In this document: positions 28,492-36,479 of the stretch, in pieces
Position numbering within the stretch: position 1 is the stretch's first letter
Layout: the number at the start of each line of letters is the position of its first letter
Source of the DNA: UBA1672 sp033851915
GTDB lineage: Bacteria; Pseudomonadota; Alphaproteobacteria; Micavibrionales; Micavibrionaceae
Assembly (NCBI GenBank): GCA_033851915.1
Contig: JAWSVM010000001.1
Coordinates: 1 to 64,000, forward strand
DNA length: 64,000 nucleotides
Reading direction: 5' to 3'
Made by a program: the position numbers and the translations under genes
The notes under the pieces: model-generated
Database searches by the model: none
Told to the model about the DNA's origin: nothing
Seen by the model: the letters and a program-made list of their open reading frames with translations, nothing else

Positions 28492-30315
28492 TTGAATTAT
28501 AGAAGTGACATTCAAATCCTTCGAGGAATCGCAGTTACTGTTGTGGTTTTATTTCACCTTGGGTTACCCCAGCTTAGGTTGGGTTTTCTCGGTGTCGACG
28601 TATTCTTTGTGATCAGTGGTTTCCTAATGGCGATCCTTTGCGGTAGAAGTACAGCGCGCACATTCCTTGAACGCCGTGCTCGCAGGTTATTACCCGCCTA
28701 TTTTGCAACGATTATTATGGTGCTGATTGCGTCCGCCGTCTTGACACTGCCCGTTGAAAACAAGCAAGTCATTGAAAGCTCTGCTTTTGCTTCAATTTTT
28801 GCGTCCAACATAGGATTTTGGTTTCAAAATTCGTATTTTAGCAAAGCTGCTTTTGCGCCACTTTTACATCTATGGTCTTTGGGTGTAGAAATTCAATTCT
28901 ACCTTATCGCCCCAATTTTATATATTTTGGGACGACGGTGGAATTGGGTTCTTCCCATGTTCTTGGTCGGTAGCCTGGTCCTTTGCTTTTTGATCCTCAA
29001 TGTCAGTCCCAAGACATCCTTCTTCATGATGCCGTTGCGCGTTTGGCAGTTCCTTATTGGCTGGTTAATTGCTTGGCATTTAACAGATGACGGAGCATTA
29101 AAATACAATATACGGAATTTACCAATAGGTCTTCTATCGGTGGTGGCATTCCTTTTAATTTTGTTTCTGCCCCTGAAGATAGACGCCCCTAGTTTCATAA
29201 ATGGTCACCCTGGACTTATTTCACTTCTTGCTTGCCTAGCCACTGGCGGGGTTCTTGTCTTTGGTTTCCCTCGCTTTATCGAACGGAGCTATCTGGGTAG
29301 ATTATTGGAGATTATTGGAAATTATTCATACTCCATTTATCTGGTTCATTTTCCAATAATTGTTCTTGTTCTGTATGTTCCTTTTAGTGGCACCAAATTG
29401 AACCCTAATAATGTAGCGGACATTTCATTAATACTTTTGTTAGTTTTTGTAAGCTCTGTGCTGTTGCATCACTTGATAGAGAAGCAAGGCCGCCTTCTGT
29501 TTTCCAAGAGGAATACTTTGGGCGCTGTTATTCTGATTTTACTGATGGCGATGCCGTTATACCATTTGAACAACTTAAAATTTTCGACATTAGAGAAGAA
29601 TATTTTTGAGGCATGGACAGACAGATCCCCCTATCGCTGTGGTAAAATAAACCGTATTATTAATCCAACCGCAACCTTCTGTGATATAACAGAACTCCCC
29701 CTAAAAGTAGATACATCAGCGGTCATGCTAGTTGGAAACAGCCATGCTGATAGTATCAAATTGTCATTTTCAAGAGTAGCGGCGCAGGCGGGGTATCGCA
29801 CTTTTTTCGCCGCTACGAATAGCCCACTTTTATCCCCGAATTTCGACCATAACTGGCTACTTAAGAACGCTAAGAGATTGAATGTATCCGCTGTTGCTTT
29901 TCACTATTCACCATCTGTTTCTCTTCGAGAAGCCCTTGGTGACTTACCCTCAAAATTAGCGTCGGAGAATATACAAACACTACTTATCTTTTCTGTTCCT
30001 ACTTATCTCCAACATATACCTTCAGCGTTATACTTTGATCATACTTCCAATTCGGGGGTTCCTGAAATGAATCTTTCCGGATATTATTTAGCTAACAGAG
30101 ATAATATTTCCTATGCGAAATCACAGGGCGATAGTAGTTTTTCATTCTATGATACAGGTGCCGCTTTATGCAATCCAGATTGTCTGATAGTTAGGAGCGA
30201 TGGGAAGCCATTCTATTTTGATTCCGGTCATTTGACACTAACCGGTGCTGAATTTTTAGAAAAATTTTTAAAAAATGTTGTTGACCACATATCGGATTTT
30301 GATTCGAGCAAGTAA
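28492..30315 (+). CDS. Acyltransferase 3 with C-terminal SGNH domain (OafA-like)
   Basis: 607 residues. The N-terminal acyltransferase-3 membrane domain (about 1-340) has RSDIQILRGIAV, FHLGLPQLRLGFLGVDVFFV and LHLWSLGVEIQFYLI, with the conserved His-Leu-Trp-Ser-Leu signature. The C-terminal SGNH-like domain has GNSHAD at about residue 418 and a terminal DSGHLTLTG (DxxH form). Such proteins acetylate or acylate cell-surface polysaccharides. The start is TTG: an ATG upstream (28470) is out of frame and soon stopped. The gene is monocistronic and no sugar biosynthesis genes are adjacent. Confidence 0.9.
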   Translation: MNYRSDIQILRGIAVTVVVLFHLGLPQLRLGFLGVDVFFVISGFLMAILCGRSTARTFLERRARRLLPAYFATIIMVLIASAVLTLPVENKQVIESSAFASIFASNIGFWFQNSYFSKAAFAPLLHLWSLGVEIQFYLIAPILYILGRRWNWVLPMFLVGSLVLCFLILNVSPKTSFFMMPLRVWQFLIGWLIAWHLTDDGALKYNIRNLPIGLLSVVAFLLILFLPLKIDAPSFINGHPGLISLLACLATGGVLVFGFPRFIERSYLGRLLEIIGNYSYSIYLVHFPIIVLVLYVPFSGTKLNPNNVADISLILLLVFVSSVLLHHLIEKQGRLLFSKRNTLGAVILILLMAMPLYHLNNLKFSTLEKNIFEAWTDRSPYRCGKINRIINPTATFCDITELPLKVDTSAVMLVGNSHADSIKLSFSRVAAQAGYRTFFAATNSPLLSPNFDHNWLLKNAKRLNVSAVAFHYSPSVSLREALGDLPSKLASENIQTLLIFSVPTYLQHIPSALYFDHTSNSGVPEMNLSGYYLANRDNISYAKSQGDSSFSFYDTGAALCNPDCLIVRSDGKPFYFDSGHLTLTGAEFLEKFLKNVVDHISDFDSSK

Positions 30316-30435
30316 TCTACTCAGGATGAAAACAGAGCATGCTAAGCGATCATTTTTCCAAGGACGTTTGAGTAAGAGAATTCAGGGACGGCATCTAAAA
30401 TGAACACTGCATTCAGATTTCTAAACTCTGAAACA

Positions 30436-31599
30436 TTACTTTGTAACACTACAAATATTCTTTAAAGCTTGCCATTGATGCTTGTTCAGTGCGGGAAGAT
30501 ATTGGGCATTACTTTCCATTTTTTTCAAATTTTTGATACGCATTTCTGTGTCTGGGTGAGTGCTAAAAATATTCCATAGTGGGTTTTCCATGAACCTGAA
30601 AATGGCATTTTCATCTTCTCCCTTACCGTTTTTAACTGTCTTCTTATTCCCTTCTTTAATATCACCTAATACCCCCCCTTCCCATAAATGCACATTTTCA
30701 AAGAAATGACGTATGCCTTTGGGGTCCATGTTTGCTTTCACCATAATGTTTCTACCGCGCATGTCAGCAGCACTTTCGTCATCACGGCTATAACTCATTT
30801 GGCTAAAGAAGCCTGCCAAGTTGTCTATCGAGTTTCCACCTGTAATCATTGAGAGTACAAATTGCATGCCTATACTGCGGACTATGCCTTTGGTGGTATG
30901 ATAAAGTTCAACATGTGCTATTTCATGAGCGAGAACCCCGACAACCTCATCCGGGGTTTTTGCACGGTCAATAACACTACTGAAAATGATAATATAGCCA
31001 CCAGGTGCAGCGAATGCATTAGGCATAAAATCATCTTCTACCACACGGATCTCATAAGTAATTTTACGCGAGGTTTGTGCTTTTAATTTTTCAAATGCAT
31101 AAAGAAGTGCTGCCCTGCCCTCGATGGAAACACAAGTTTTCTTTCCCCTCGTCATAACCTCTACGGCCTGACGACCGATAGAGCGCTCTATCTTATACGG
31201 TATGAGATAAGCTGTATTTTCGATTATTTTGGGAAACAATAAAAATAGAAAAACCAGCGATATAACAGACATCGCAGCATAAAGAATAAATGACAACCAG
31301 TTGGTCGGAAGTAAAAAATTTCTTTTTGAGGACTTTGGAAGACGCGCATAAAGTGTCTTCCATTCTTTTGCGCTATCGATATAAAGACGCGCCTCCTTTT
31401 CCTTAGCATGACCATAAATACCAGGGACAGGTGGTTCTGGTTGGCTAATGACAACTAAGTCATGAATATCCCATGTTTCAATGAGGACTTTATCAGATTC
31501 AAGCAATATAGACTTGTTTGTCAGGGTCAGGGAAACCGTATGAGGTTGCCCCGTTTTCCCGTCATAAAACTTTGCATTTTGGGATAGATATATCGACAT
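30436..31599 (-). CDS. M48-family membrane metalloprotease
   Basis: 387 residues. A short N-terminal domain (about 1-110) is followed by one TM segment at about 120-145 and an M48 peptidase domain with the zinc motif HEIAH in VVGVLAHEIAHVELYH and the third ligand Glu in SRDDESAADMRG. The C-terminal THPDTEMRI box is typical of this group. Proteases of this sort act at the envelope in quality control. It lies 9 nt after the YjgN-like gene. No clear Shine-Dalgarno precedes the ATG, so translation is probably coupled. Its N-terminus carries YDGKTGQ, also found in its neighbour. Confidence 0.92.
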   Translation of the reverse strand: MSIYLSQNAKFYDGKTGQPHTVSLTLTNKSILLESDKVLIETWDIHDLVVISQPEPPVPGIYGHAKEKEARLYIDSAKEWKTLYARLPKSSKRNFLLPTNWLSFILYAAMSVISLVFLFLLFPKIIENTAYLIPYKIERSIGRQAVEVMTRGKKTCVSIEGRAALLYAFEKLKAQTSRKITYEIRVVEDDFMPNAFAAPGGYIIIFSSVIDRAKTPDEVVGVLAHEIAHVELYHTTKGIVRSIGMQFVLSMITGGNSIDNLAGFFSQMSYSRDDESAADMRGRNIMVKANMDPKGIRHFFENVHLWEGGVLGDIKEGNKKTVKNGKGEDENAIFRFMENPLWNIFSTHPDTEMRIKNLKKMESNAQYLPALNKHQWQALKNICSVTK

Positions 31600-31608
31600 G
31601 AAATCAAA

Positions 31609-32787
31609 TTATATGAAACCAACATCAATATCAAACGCATCTTCTAAGCCTTCGCCAGAGGTAATGCCATCATCTTTACCTTGCATGACACGTGATGTAT
31701 CCAAATTACCGCCAATAATCGTATTTGCCGCAAAAAACATTGCATTACGTTGTATTACGTGCGGCGTTGCCAAACCAAGTGTAAAAATGATCCATAGAGT
31801 ATTCCCTAGTTTGTGGCGAGCAAGTGACCATGTATCAACTTTTGATTTGAACCTTAGGTCACCAATCACTAAGCCGCGCATTTGTTCACGCATTAACGCG
31901 GCAGTGTACATGCATCTAGATATTGGAAGCAGTATAACAGCCGTGAATACACCAAGCAGATAGCTAATAGCAGCGATAAACCCAAAGAAGGAACCTGAAG
32001 AATGCTGAATGTCTTTGCTCGCATCTTCGAAATCTATGGGAGCAATGGGAACAGGAGTAACGCTCTCAGACATTACTTCTAGAATAATAGGAATGGCAAA
32101 AAATATGGCAGGAATGATCATCACACCTAACATCATAAAAAGCGACTTAATATAGACACTATATATATTTTTTACGTTGCCCTTATATTCTGCTTTTACG
32201 TTACCAAAATATATATTTTCGTACATATATTTTGTTTTCTTGATATCAGAGTGGGGAATTAAGAAACCTAATGAAACAGCATTAAGCACAACTCTAACTA
32301 TTGAAATATTTGCATATTCGAACGCAGAGCCACCAAGACGTGCTCGTATACCACGCCAACGAGTGCGGCTAAAGCGATAGCGCATTGCACCGTAAATAGC
32401 CACACCAAAAAGATAGAACATCGGTATGTAAAGTAGTAATAGCGCAGGGTATTGCTCCCCCCAAATTGAAATTGGTCCAAAAAGAATAACTAAAATGGGT
32501 AGTACTTTTAGAAATCCTTTGAAAAGCTCACCGCCTGTACCCGTATATTCAAAACGATCGCCATCAAGAGAGAAAAGGCCATATACGTATTTACGTAACC
32601 TTGTTTTCCCCCAAAAGGAGTGAATACCGAGTGTAATGATATCCAAGAATATATTCATCAGCCAAATTTTGTATATTTGCCCGGTTTTCCCGTCATACTG
32701 AATTTTATTAATTTTTAGCTTTTCTTTGGACACATGGCTTTCATTTTCATCCTGTGTCTGATTTTCAATATTGGTATTCTCTGCCAT
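31609..32787 (-). CDS. YjgN-family (DUF898) membrane protein
   Basis: 392 residues, with an acidic soluble N-terminus (about 1-35) and then six or so membrane segments. Family hallmarks are QYDGKTGQIYKIWLMN, DIITLGIHSFWGKTRLRKY and the repeat-like YRFSRTRWRGIRARLGGS. The function of YjgN proteins is not established. DUF898 and M48 genes are often neighbours, and here the M48 protease follows after 9 nt, so they probably act together in the inner membrane. Located at the left edge of the integrative element. Confidence 0.88.
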   Translation of the reverse strand: MAENTNIENQTQDENESHVSKEKLKINKIQYDGKTGQIYKIWLMNIFLDIITLGIHSFWGKTRLRKYVYGLFSLDGDRFEYTGTGGELFKGFLKVLPILVILFGPISIWGEQYPALLLLYIPMFYLFGVAIYGAMRYRFSRTRWRGIRARLGGSAFEYANISIVRVVLNAVSLGFLIPHSDIKKTKYMYENIYFGNVKAEYKGNVKNIYSVYIKSLFMMLGVMIIPAIFFAIPIILEVMSESVTPVPIAPIDFEDASKDIQHSSGSFFGFIAAISYLLGVFTAVILLPISRCMYTAALMREQMRGLVIGDLRFKSKVDTWSLARHKLGNTLWIIFTLGLATPHVIQRNAMFFAANTIIGGNLDTSRVMQGKDDGITSGEGLEDAFDIDVGFI

Positions 32788-32988
32788 ACTAATTTGCTTC
32801 TCTAAAATTTATGGTTTTATGACACACTTTTACCATAATGAACAGTTGTAATTACTTGAAGATCACCTAACTGTATAATAAAAGTAGCTATTGAATTTGG
32901 CCTTTAATTTATATGCTATAATGCAGATTATAGAAAATTATGGCCGTAATGATAGCGTATTGAAATATATCCTTTTCAAGCTTATTCA

Positions 32989-33510
32989 TTATGGTTTGGA
33001 CGTGAACTGACTTCCAGCCATCCAGATTACGAGCCGTACGGGAGCGGAAACATACCAATCCATAAAAACTAAGTGACTGTTTAAATCATTTGCAGGGTTG
33101 AAATCATAAAAATTTCTCAATGGGCATGTAATAATTGGCAAGAAATTTTTATCAAGAGAGATATCTTGAAACCCATAATGATCTCTTAGGGCTAGAAGTA
33201 ATGCTTGCTGCCGCTTGGCCAAACCTGCCTCTCGTTCACCTGCCAGATAAAGAGTCGCAGCCTTCTTAATTGGAATCCCTACTTGCGGGTTGATAGCACA
33301 CAATTCATGGCTATCATGAATAAAGCGACGACCATTTGAAAGGATACTGGCGAGGAACAGCATAAGAAATGATTTTCCGATCCCGGGTTCAGCGACTAAA
33401 AAACCAATGCCAGATTCAGGGATCATACCATTTATAAGATCGCCAGATTTAATCTGTGCGGGAACGTTGTGCCCTACAAATACTTCATAAGGAAAATTTT
33501 GATTATTCAT
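32989..33510 (-). pseudogene. Truncated RepA-like AAA ATPase
   Basis: 173 residues from MNNQNFPYEVF at 33510, which overlaps the upstream stop by 4 nt. It has the Walker A AEPGIGKSF and the following TLYLAGEREAGLAKR typical of AAA_25/RepA-like helicase-type ATPases of phages and integrative elements. The family continues after the VRLVI strand with the Walker B Asp and a sensor region. Here the sequence runs into an unrelated WMAGSQFTSKP and stops. The Walker B aspartate is missing, so the product should be inactive. The break marks a probable deletion junction near 33025. Confidence 0.65.
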
Positions 33511-34106
33511 TTGATCTGCACCTCGGGTCTGTAAAGCCACTGCGCATGCTTTGCCAAAGCATTGATAAGCCTATTTTCTGTATCTTCATTTCTAGGGCTA
33601 GCGTTAACCTTTTTGACCAGATTTAAAAGGTCATCTACTATGTCCCATTCTTCCAAATAGGCAGCTCTAACTAAAGATTTCGAAAAAGTCCAAGCGAGCT
33701 CTCGGGAAATGCCGCACGCCTTCTGCCAAAATAAAGGTAAGTCTTTTCTTGCGTATTTATCTGAACCCATTTTCCAAGATAAAAGATTAATATCCCAAAT
33801 ACTTACAAAGTTAATCTTTCTCATATCTAGCTCAGCCATTATGAACTGGCTTTCATTTAGCTCATGTCCGCCACCTATTTTTTGAAGTAATTTTATTCTT
33901 ATTTCCTTACGTTTAAATTTAAGAACTGTAGTTTCTGCAACGCCAACCTTAATAATCTGATTGGTGCCTGTTGGTACATTAGTGGGATCATAGACAGCAA
34001 AGGGAGTAAAAAAATATTCGTGAGCAGGCTTTCCTGCATAATTATCGCTGCCTAACCCGACATTAAAATCAACTCCATCTATATGGACTAAATTATATAT
34101 TGTCAT
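33507..34106 (-). CDS. Unknown element-borne protein
   Basis: 199 residues, no family recognised and no signal peptide. The first half looks like beta-strand rich (YNLVHIDGVDFNVGLG), with a Lys/Arg-rich middle (KFKRKEIRIKLLQK) and a helical C-terminal half. A strong GGAGG site lies 9 nt before the ATG at 34106. It starts 2 nt after the AlpA-like gene and its stop overlaps the RepA-like start, so it belongs to the element operon. Possibly a replication or regulation accessory (inference). Confidence 0.6.
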   Translation of the reverse strand: MTIYNLVHIDGVDFNVGLGSDNYAGKPAHEYFFTPFAVYDPTNVPTGTNQIIKVGVAETTVLKFKRKEIRIKLLQKIGGGHELNESQFIMAELDMRKINFVSIWDINLLSWKMGSDKYARKDLPLFWQKACGISRELAWTFSKSLVRAAYLEEWDIVDDLLNLVKKVNASPRNEDTENRLINALAKHAQWLYRPEVQIK

Positions 34107-34108
34107 GA

Positions 34109-34324
34109 TTACGCTCCTCCATCATTTATTGAAAGCTCGCTTATAAGCTCTTTAATATCTTCGACACGCCATGCCGTGACCCTTTGGCCTATTGTTACGG
34201 GCTGGGGATATATGCCATCCCTTACCCCATTCCACCATGAACTTTTCCCAATAGGAATTAACTCAAGAACGGTGTTTAGTCTTATAAACCCAGTTTCTGG
34301 AAGAGAATGTGTAAATTGTTTCAT
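34109..34324 (-). CDS. AlpA-like DNA-binding regulator/excisionase
   Basis: 71 residues from MKQFTHSLPETGFIRL at 34324, chosen because GGAG lies 9 nt upstream. A longer reading would start in the repeat region. The segment GFIRLNTVLELIPIGKSSWW with VRDGIYPQPVTIGQRVTAWR is the AlpA/MerR-like helix-turn-helix pattern. AlpA proteins activate integrase or act as excision factors in P4-type elements. The gene lies about 80 nt downstream of a cluster of phased TAGGT repeats that could be its operators or integrase arm sites. Confidence 0.8.
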   Translation of the reverse strand: MKQFTHSLPETGFIRLNTVLELIPIGKSSWWNGVRDGIYPQPVTIGQRVTAWRVEDIKELISELSINDGGA

Positions 34325-34403
34325 GTTATTTGCTCCAACATTTTTAAGTTTCAATGGATGCAAATATGTCTGATTAAATTGATTTATTCTTGGTAAAAAA
34401 ATC

Positions 34404-34468
34404 ACCTATAAGTAAGTGCCTACAAGGTGAACCTAATGGGTACCTATAGCAACCTACAGGGGAACCTA
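34404..34468 (-). repeat. Phased TAGGT direct repeats upstream of the AlpA-like gene
   Basis: Minus strand: TAGGT or TAGGC begins at 34468, 34456, 34446, 34435, 34422 and 34408, with spacings of 12, 10, 11, 13 and 14 nt, close to one helical turn for the first four. Four of the six copies are TATAGGT or TGTAGGT. The array lies between the 97-residue gene and the AlpA-like gene. Such iterated sites suit cooperative binding by AlpA, an integrase arm-binding domain or an initiator protein. Confidence 0.6.
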
Positions 34469-34514
34469 TATGAATATAAAGAGGCCAAACATTGGAGTTG
34501 AAGGAGGTGAATTA

Positions 34515-34808
34515 TCACTTAACATCAACCATCTCACCAGCGTCATGTTGTTTCCACCCTTTAGAAAATTTACGTCGGAGCCTATCAAATTTTGTAACCT
34601 CACAACCCGTATGTTTGCCAGCGTCATGCAAGAGCTTGTGTGCACCATCAGAATAGCCTTTATACTCACCAGAAAGGCGTCCAACAATGTACCGTCTGAC
34701 TAATTCGCTCTCATCATATTGCTTTCTACCGCGTGTTTCTATGATGGGAGTATTGCTACTAATTAGATAAGAATCCCCTCGGCCTTTCCAAATATTAACT
34801 TTACCCAT
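34515..34808 (-). CDS. Unknown small element-borne protein
   Basis: 97 residues, family not recognised. Begins MGKVNIWKGRGDSYLI and is basic, with a helical middle (YDESELVRRYIVGRLSGEYK) and the C-terminal RLRRKFSKGWKQHDAGEMVD. A GGAAATGAG purine stretch precedes the ATG. It lies 12 nt after the integrase gene on the same strand. A DNA-binding accessory role is conceivable but not shown. Confidence 0.55.
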   Translation of the reverse strand: MGKVNIWKGRGDSYLISSNTPIIETRGRKQYDESELVRRYIVGRLSGEYKGYSDGAHKLLHDAGKHTGCEVTKFDRLRRKFSKGWKQHDAGEMVDVK

Positions 34809-34820
34809 TACTCATTTCCA

Positions 34821-36044
34821 CTATGCTTGTTGTTGAAAATTCCCGTTAATCACTTTGCCACCCTGCGCGATATTATCTAAATAATTCGCCCATTCCTGCA
34901 TCATCTTAATGCGATCAGGCATGAATTTAGCCCTATCATAGGCTCTGGCAACATCTCCGCGTTTGGCGTGCGCTAGCTGCGCATCCGGCACTTCATGTCT
35001 ATAATGCAGCTTTTCCATGATAGTGCTCATAGCCAGAGCGCGGAAACCATGGCCTGTCATCTTTCCTCTATAGCCCATGCGATCAAGAGCCATAAGGATT
35101 GTATTATTGCTCATAGTATTATTATGATTTGTACGGCTTGGAAAAACATAGACAGGATGATTATGTAATTCCCTAAGCTCTTCCAAAATTTCAATGGCTT
35201 GCGATGATAACGGAACGAAATGCTCTCTTTTCATTTTCATGCGACTAGCAGGGACGAGCCACATTTTTTCTTCAAAATCAAATTCATCCCATTGCGCACC
35301 TATCATCTCACCTGTTCTAACAAAGGTAAGCATCATAAATTCAACAGCCAAATATGTTTGACGGTTTAAGCGCGCCTTATGGCTTCTTAAGTCTGCCATA
35401 AATTGCGGTATGTCTCTTGCTTCGATAGCTGCAAAATGCCCTTTAGGCTCCGACTTAACCAAGCCTTTCAAATCTGACGCTATGTTTTTGTCTGCACGGC
35501 CCGTTACAATGGCATATTGATAGATATGTGCACTCATCTGAATAATACGCTTTGCAAGCTCATGAGCACCCCTCTCTTTAACAGTCTGCGCTAAACCCAA
35601 AAGCATCTTGTGCGTAATGATTTTGATTGGATACTTACCAATTATTGGGAAGACGTCTTTTTCCAAACGTTTGAGTGTTGTTTCAGCGTTAACCTTTGAC
35701 CATTCCTGTTTCTTATACTCATGCCATTCACGGGCGATGGCCTCAAAGGTATTGCCAGCCTCCTGAATACGCTCCTGCTTTATCTCTTGCTTAACAGTGG
35801 ATGGATCAAGGCCATTTATAATGAGCTTCTTGGCATTCTCTCTATGATCTCTGGCCTCGGCCAAAGTAATTACTGGATAGCTACCAATACACAGCTTCTT
35901 CTCTTTGTTAAGGAAGCGATATTTCAAGCGCCATAACTTTCCGCCCTTTGGCGTAACCTCCAAATAAAGGCCCCCACCATCAGAGAGTTTATAAGATTTT
36001 TCTTTAGGCTTAGCATTTTTACAGATTTTGTCGTTTAGCTTCAT
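34821..36044 (-). CDS. P4-type tyrosine site-specific integrase
   Basis: 407 residues, full length for the family. The N-terminal DUF4102 arm-binding domain spans about 1-85 (SDGGGLYLEVTPKGGKLWRL), a SAM-like core-binding domain about 100-190, and a catalytic domain to about 390 with Arg243 (FVRTGEMIG), the HGFR box at 332-335, a second His in QLAHAKRG and the nucleophile Tyr369 in ARAYDRA. All catalytic residues are present, so it may be active. It points away from the tRNA-Glu 3' end, 165 nt off, the expected target. Confidence 0.95.
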   Translation of the reverse strand: MKLNDKICKNAKPKEKSYKLSDGGGLYLEVTPKGGKLWRLKYRFLNKEKKLCIGSYPVITLAEARDHRENAKKLIINGLDPSTVKQEIKQERIQEAGNTFEAIAREWHEYKKQEWSKVNAETTLKRLEKDVFPIIGKYPIKIITHKMLLGLAQTVKERGAHELAKRIIQMSAHIYQYAIVTGRADKNIASDLKGLVKSEPKGHFAAIEARDIPQFMADLRSHKARLNRQTYLAVEFMMLTFVRTGEMIGAQWDEFDFEEKMWLVPASRMKMKREHFVPLSSQAIEILEELRELHNHPVYVFPSRTNHNNTMSNNTILMALDRMGYRGKMTGHGFRALAMSTIMEKLHYRHEVPDAQLAHAKRGDVARAYDRAKFMPDRIKMMQEWANYLDNIAQGGKVINGNFQQQA

Positions 36045-36110
36045 TTGGGGGCCTTTTTAATTCCGTATTTTTAAAAAGCCCCTTTTAAAGCCCCCATATT
36101 TTTTAGACAC

Positions 36111-36202
36111 TATAGGACGGCAAAAGACAGCTTTAAGCGCATATTAGCTTAAAACCGTTGATATTACTAGTGTTTTTGAACTGTATTGGACGGTGCAAAA
36201 CG
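36111..36202 (+). repeat. Imperfect direct repeats between integrase and tRNA-Glu
   Basis: TATAGGACGGCAAAAGAC at 36111-36128 and TATTGGACGGTGCAAAACG at 36184-36202 share GGACGG followed by CAAAA, 73 nt apart (about seven helical turns). They flank the segment next to the tRNA 3' end and are candidates for integrase arm-type sites. The rest of 36045-36208 shows no gene. Confidence 0.5.
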
Positions 36203-36208
36203 TCGCGC

Positions 36209-36284
36209 TGGTATCCCGTACGAGATTCGAACTCGTGTTGCCGCCGTGAAAGGGCAGTGTCCTAGGCCTCTAGACGAACGGGAC
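36209..36284 (-). tRNA. tRNA-Glu (anticodon UUC)
   Basis: 76 nt including an encoded CCA. The acceptor stem GTCCCGT pairs with ACGGGAT (the first pair is G-U). The anticodon loop CTTTCAC has anticodon TTC, and the T arm is CGAGTTCGAATCTCG. Discriminator base A. The 3' end is the attachment site of the adjacent integrative element and is intact. Confidence 0.97.
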
Positions 36285-36318
36285 ATAAAATAGCGTGATG
36301 TCGCATAAGGCGTGAGGA

Positions 36319-36348
36319 GTTATAGTCTTTTCCGCTATAAGAAATCAA
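36319..36348 (-). promoter_or_regulatory. Promoter of tRNA-Glu
   Basis: Minus strand TTGATT (36348-36343), 18-nt spacer, TATAAC (36324-36319), ending 35 nt before the tRNA 5' end. It lies outside the element and so would keep the tRNA expressed after integration. Confidence 0.65.
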
Positions 36349-36479
36349 GCCTTTTTTACAAAAAAATAAACATACTTTATTTGCCCTCTATCAGGCCAGC
36401 TTTAGAATAAGAACAAAGCCTATCAAGGCCGCACAGAAAACTTAATAAAAACAAGCATTACAGAGCGTTTTATTACCCC

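Larger units (their letters stand above)
32989..36208 (-). mobile_element. Integrative element, apparently decayed, at tRNA-Glu
   Basis: About 3.2 kb between the YjgN gene and the 3' end of tRNA-Glu. It holds, in transcription order, a P4-type integrase, a 97-residue orphan, an AlpA-like regulator, a 199-residue orphan and a truncated RepA-like ATPase, all on the minus strand with short gaps. The integrase lies 165 nt from the tRNA end, the classical arrangement for elements that insert in tRNA 3' ends. I found no copy of the tRNA 3' end at the left side, and the last gene is truncated, so the distal part has probably been deleted. The left boundary is only approximate. Confidence 0.7.

Noticed and set aside
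33034..33043. CCGTACGGGA resembles part of the tRNA-Glu 3' region (CCGTACGAGA) and might be a left attachment site
   Set aside because: The match is only about 9 of 10 bases and is partly due to the palindrome CGTACG. It also encodes the conserved PVRL residues of the RepA-like protein, so it is most likely chance.
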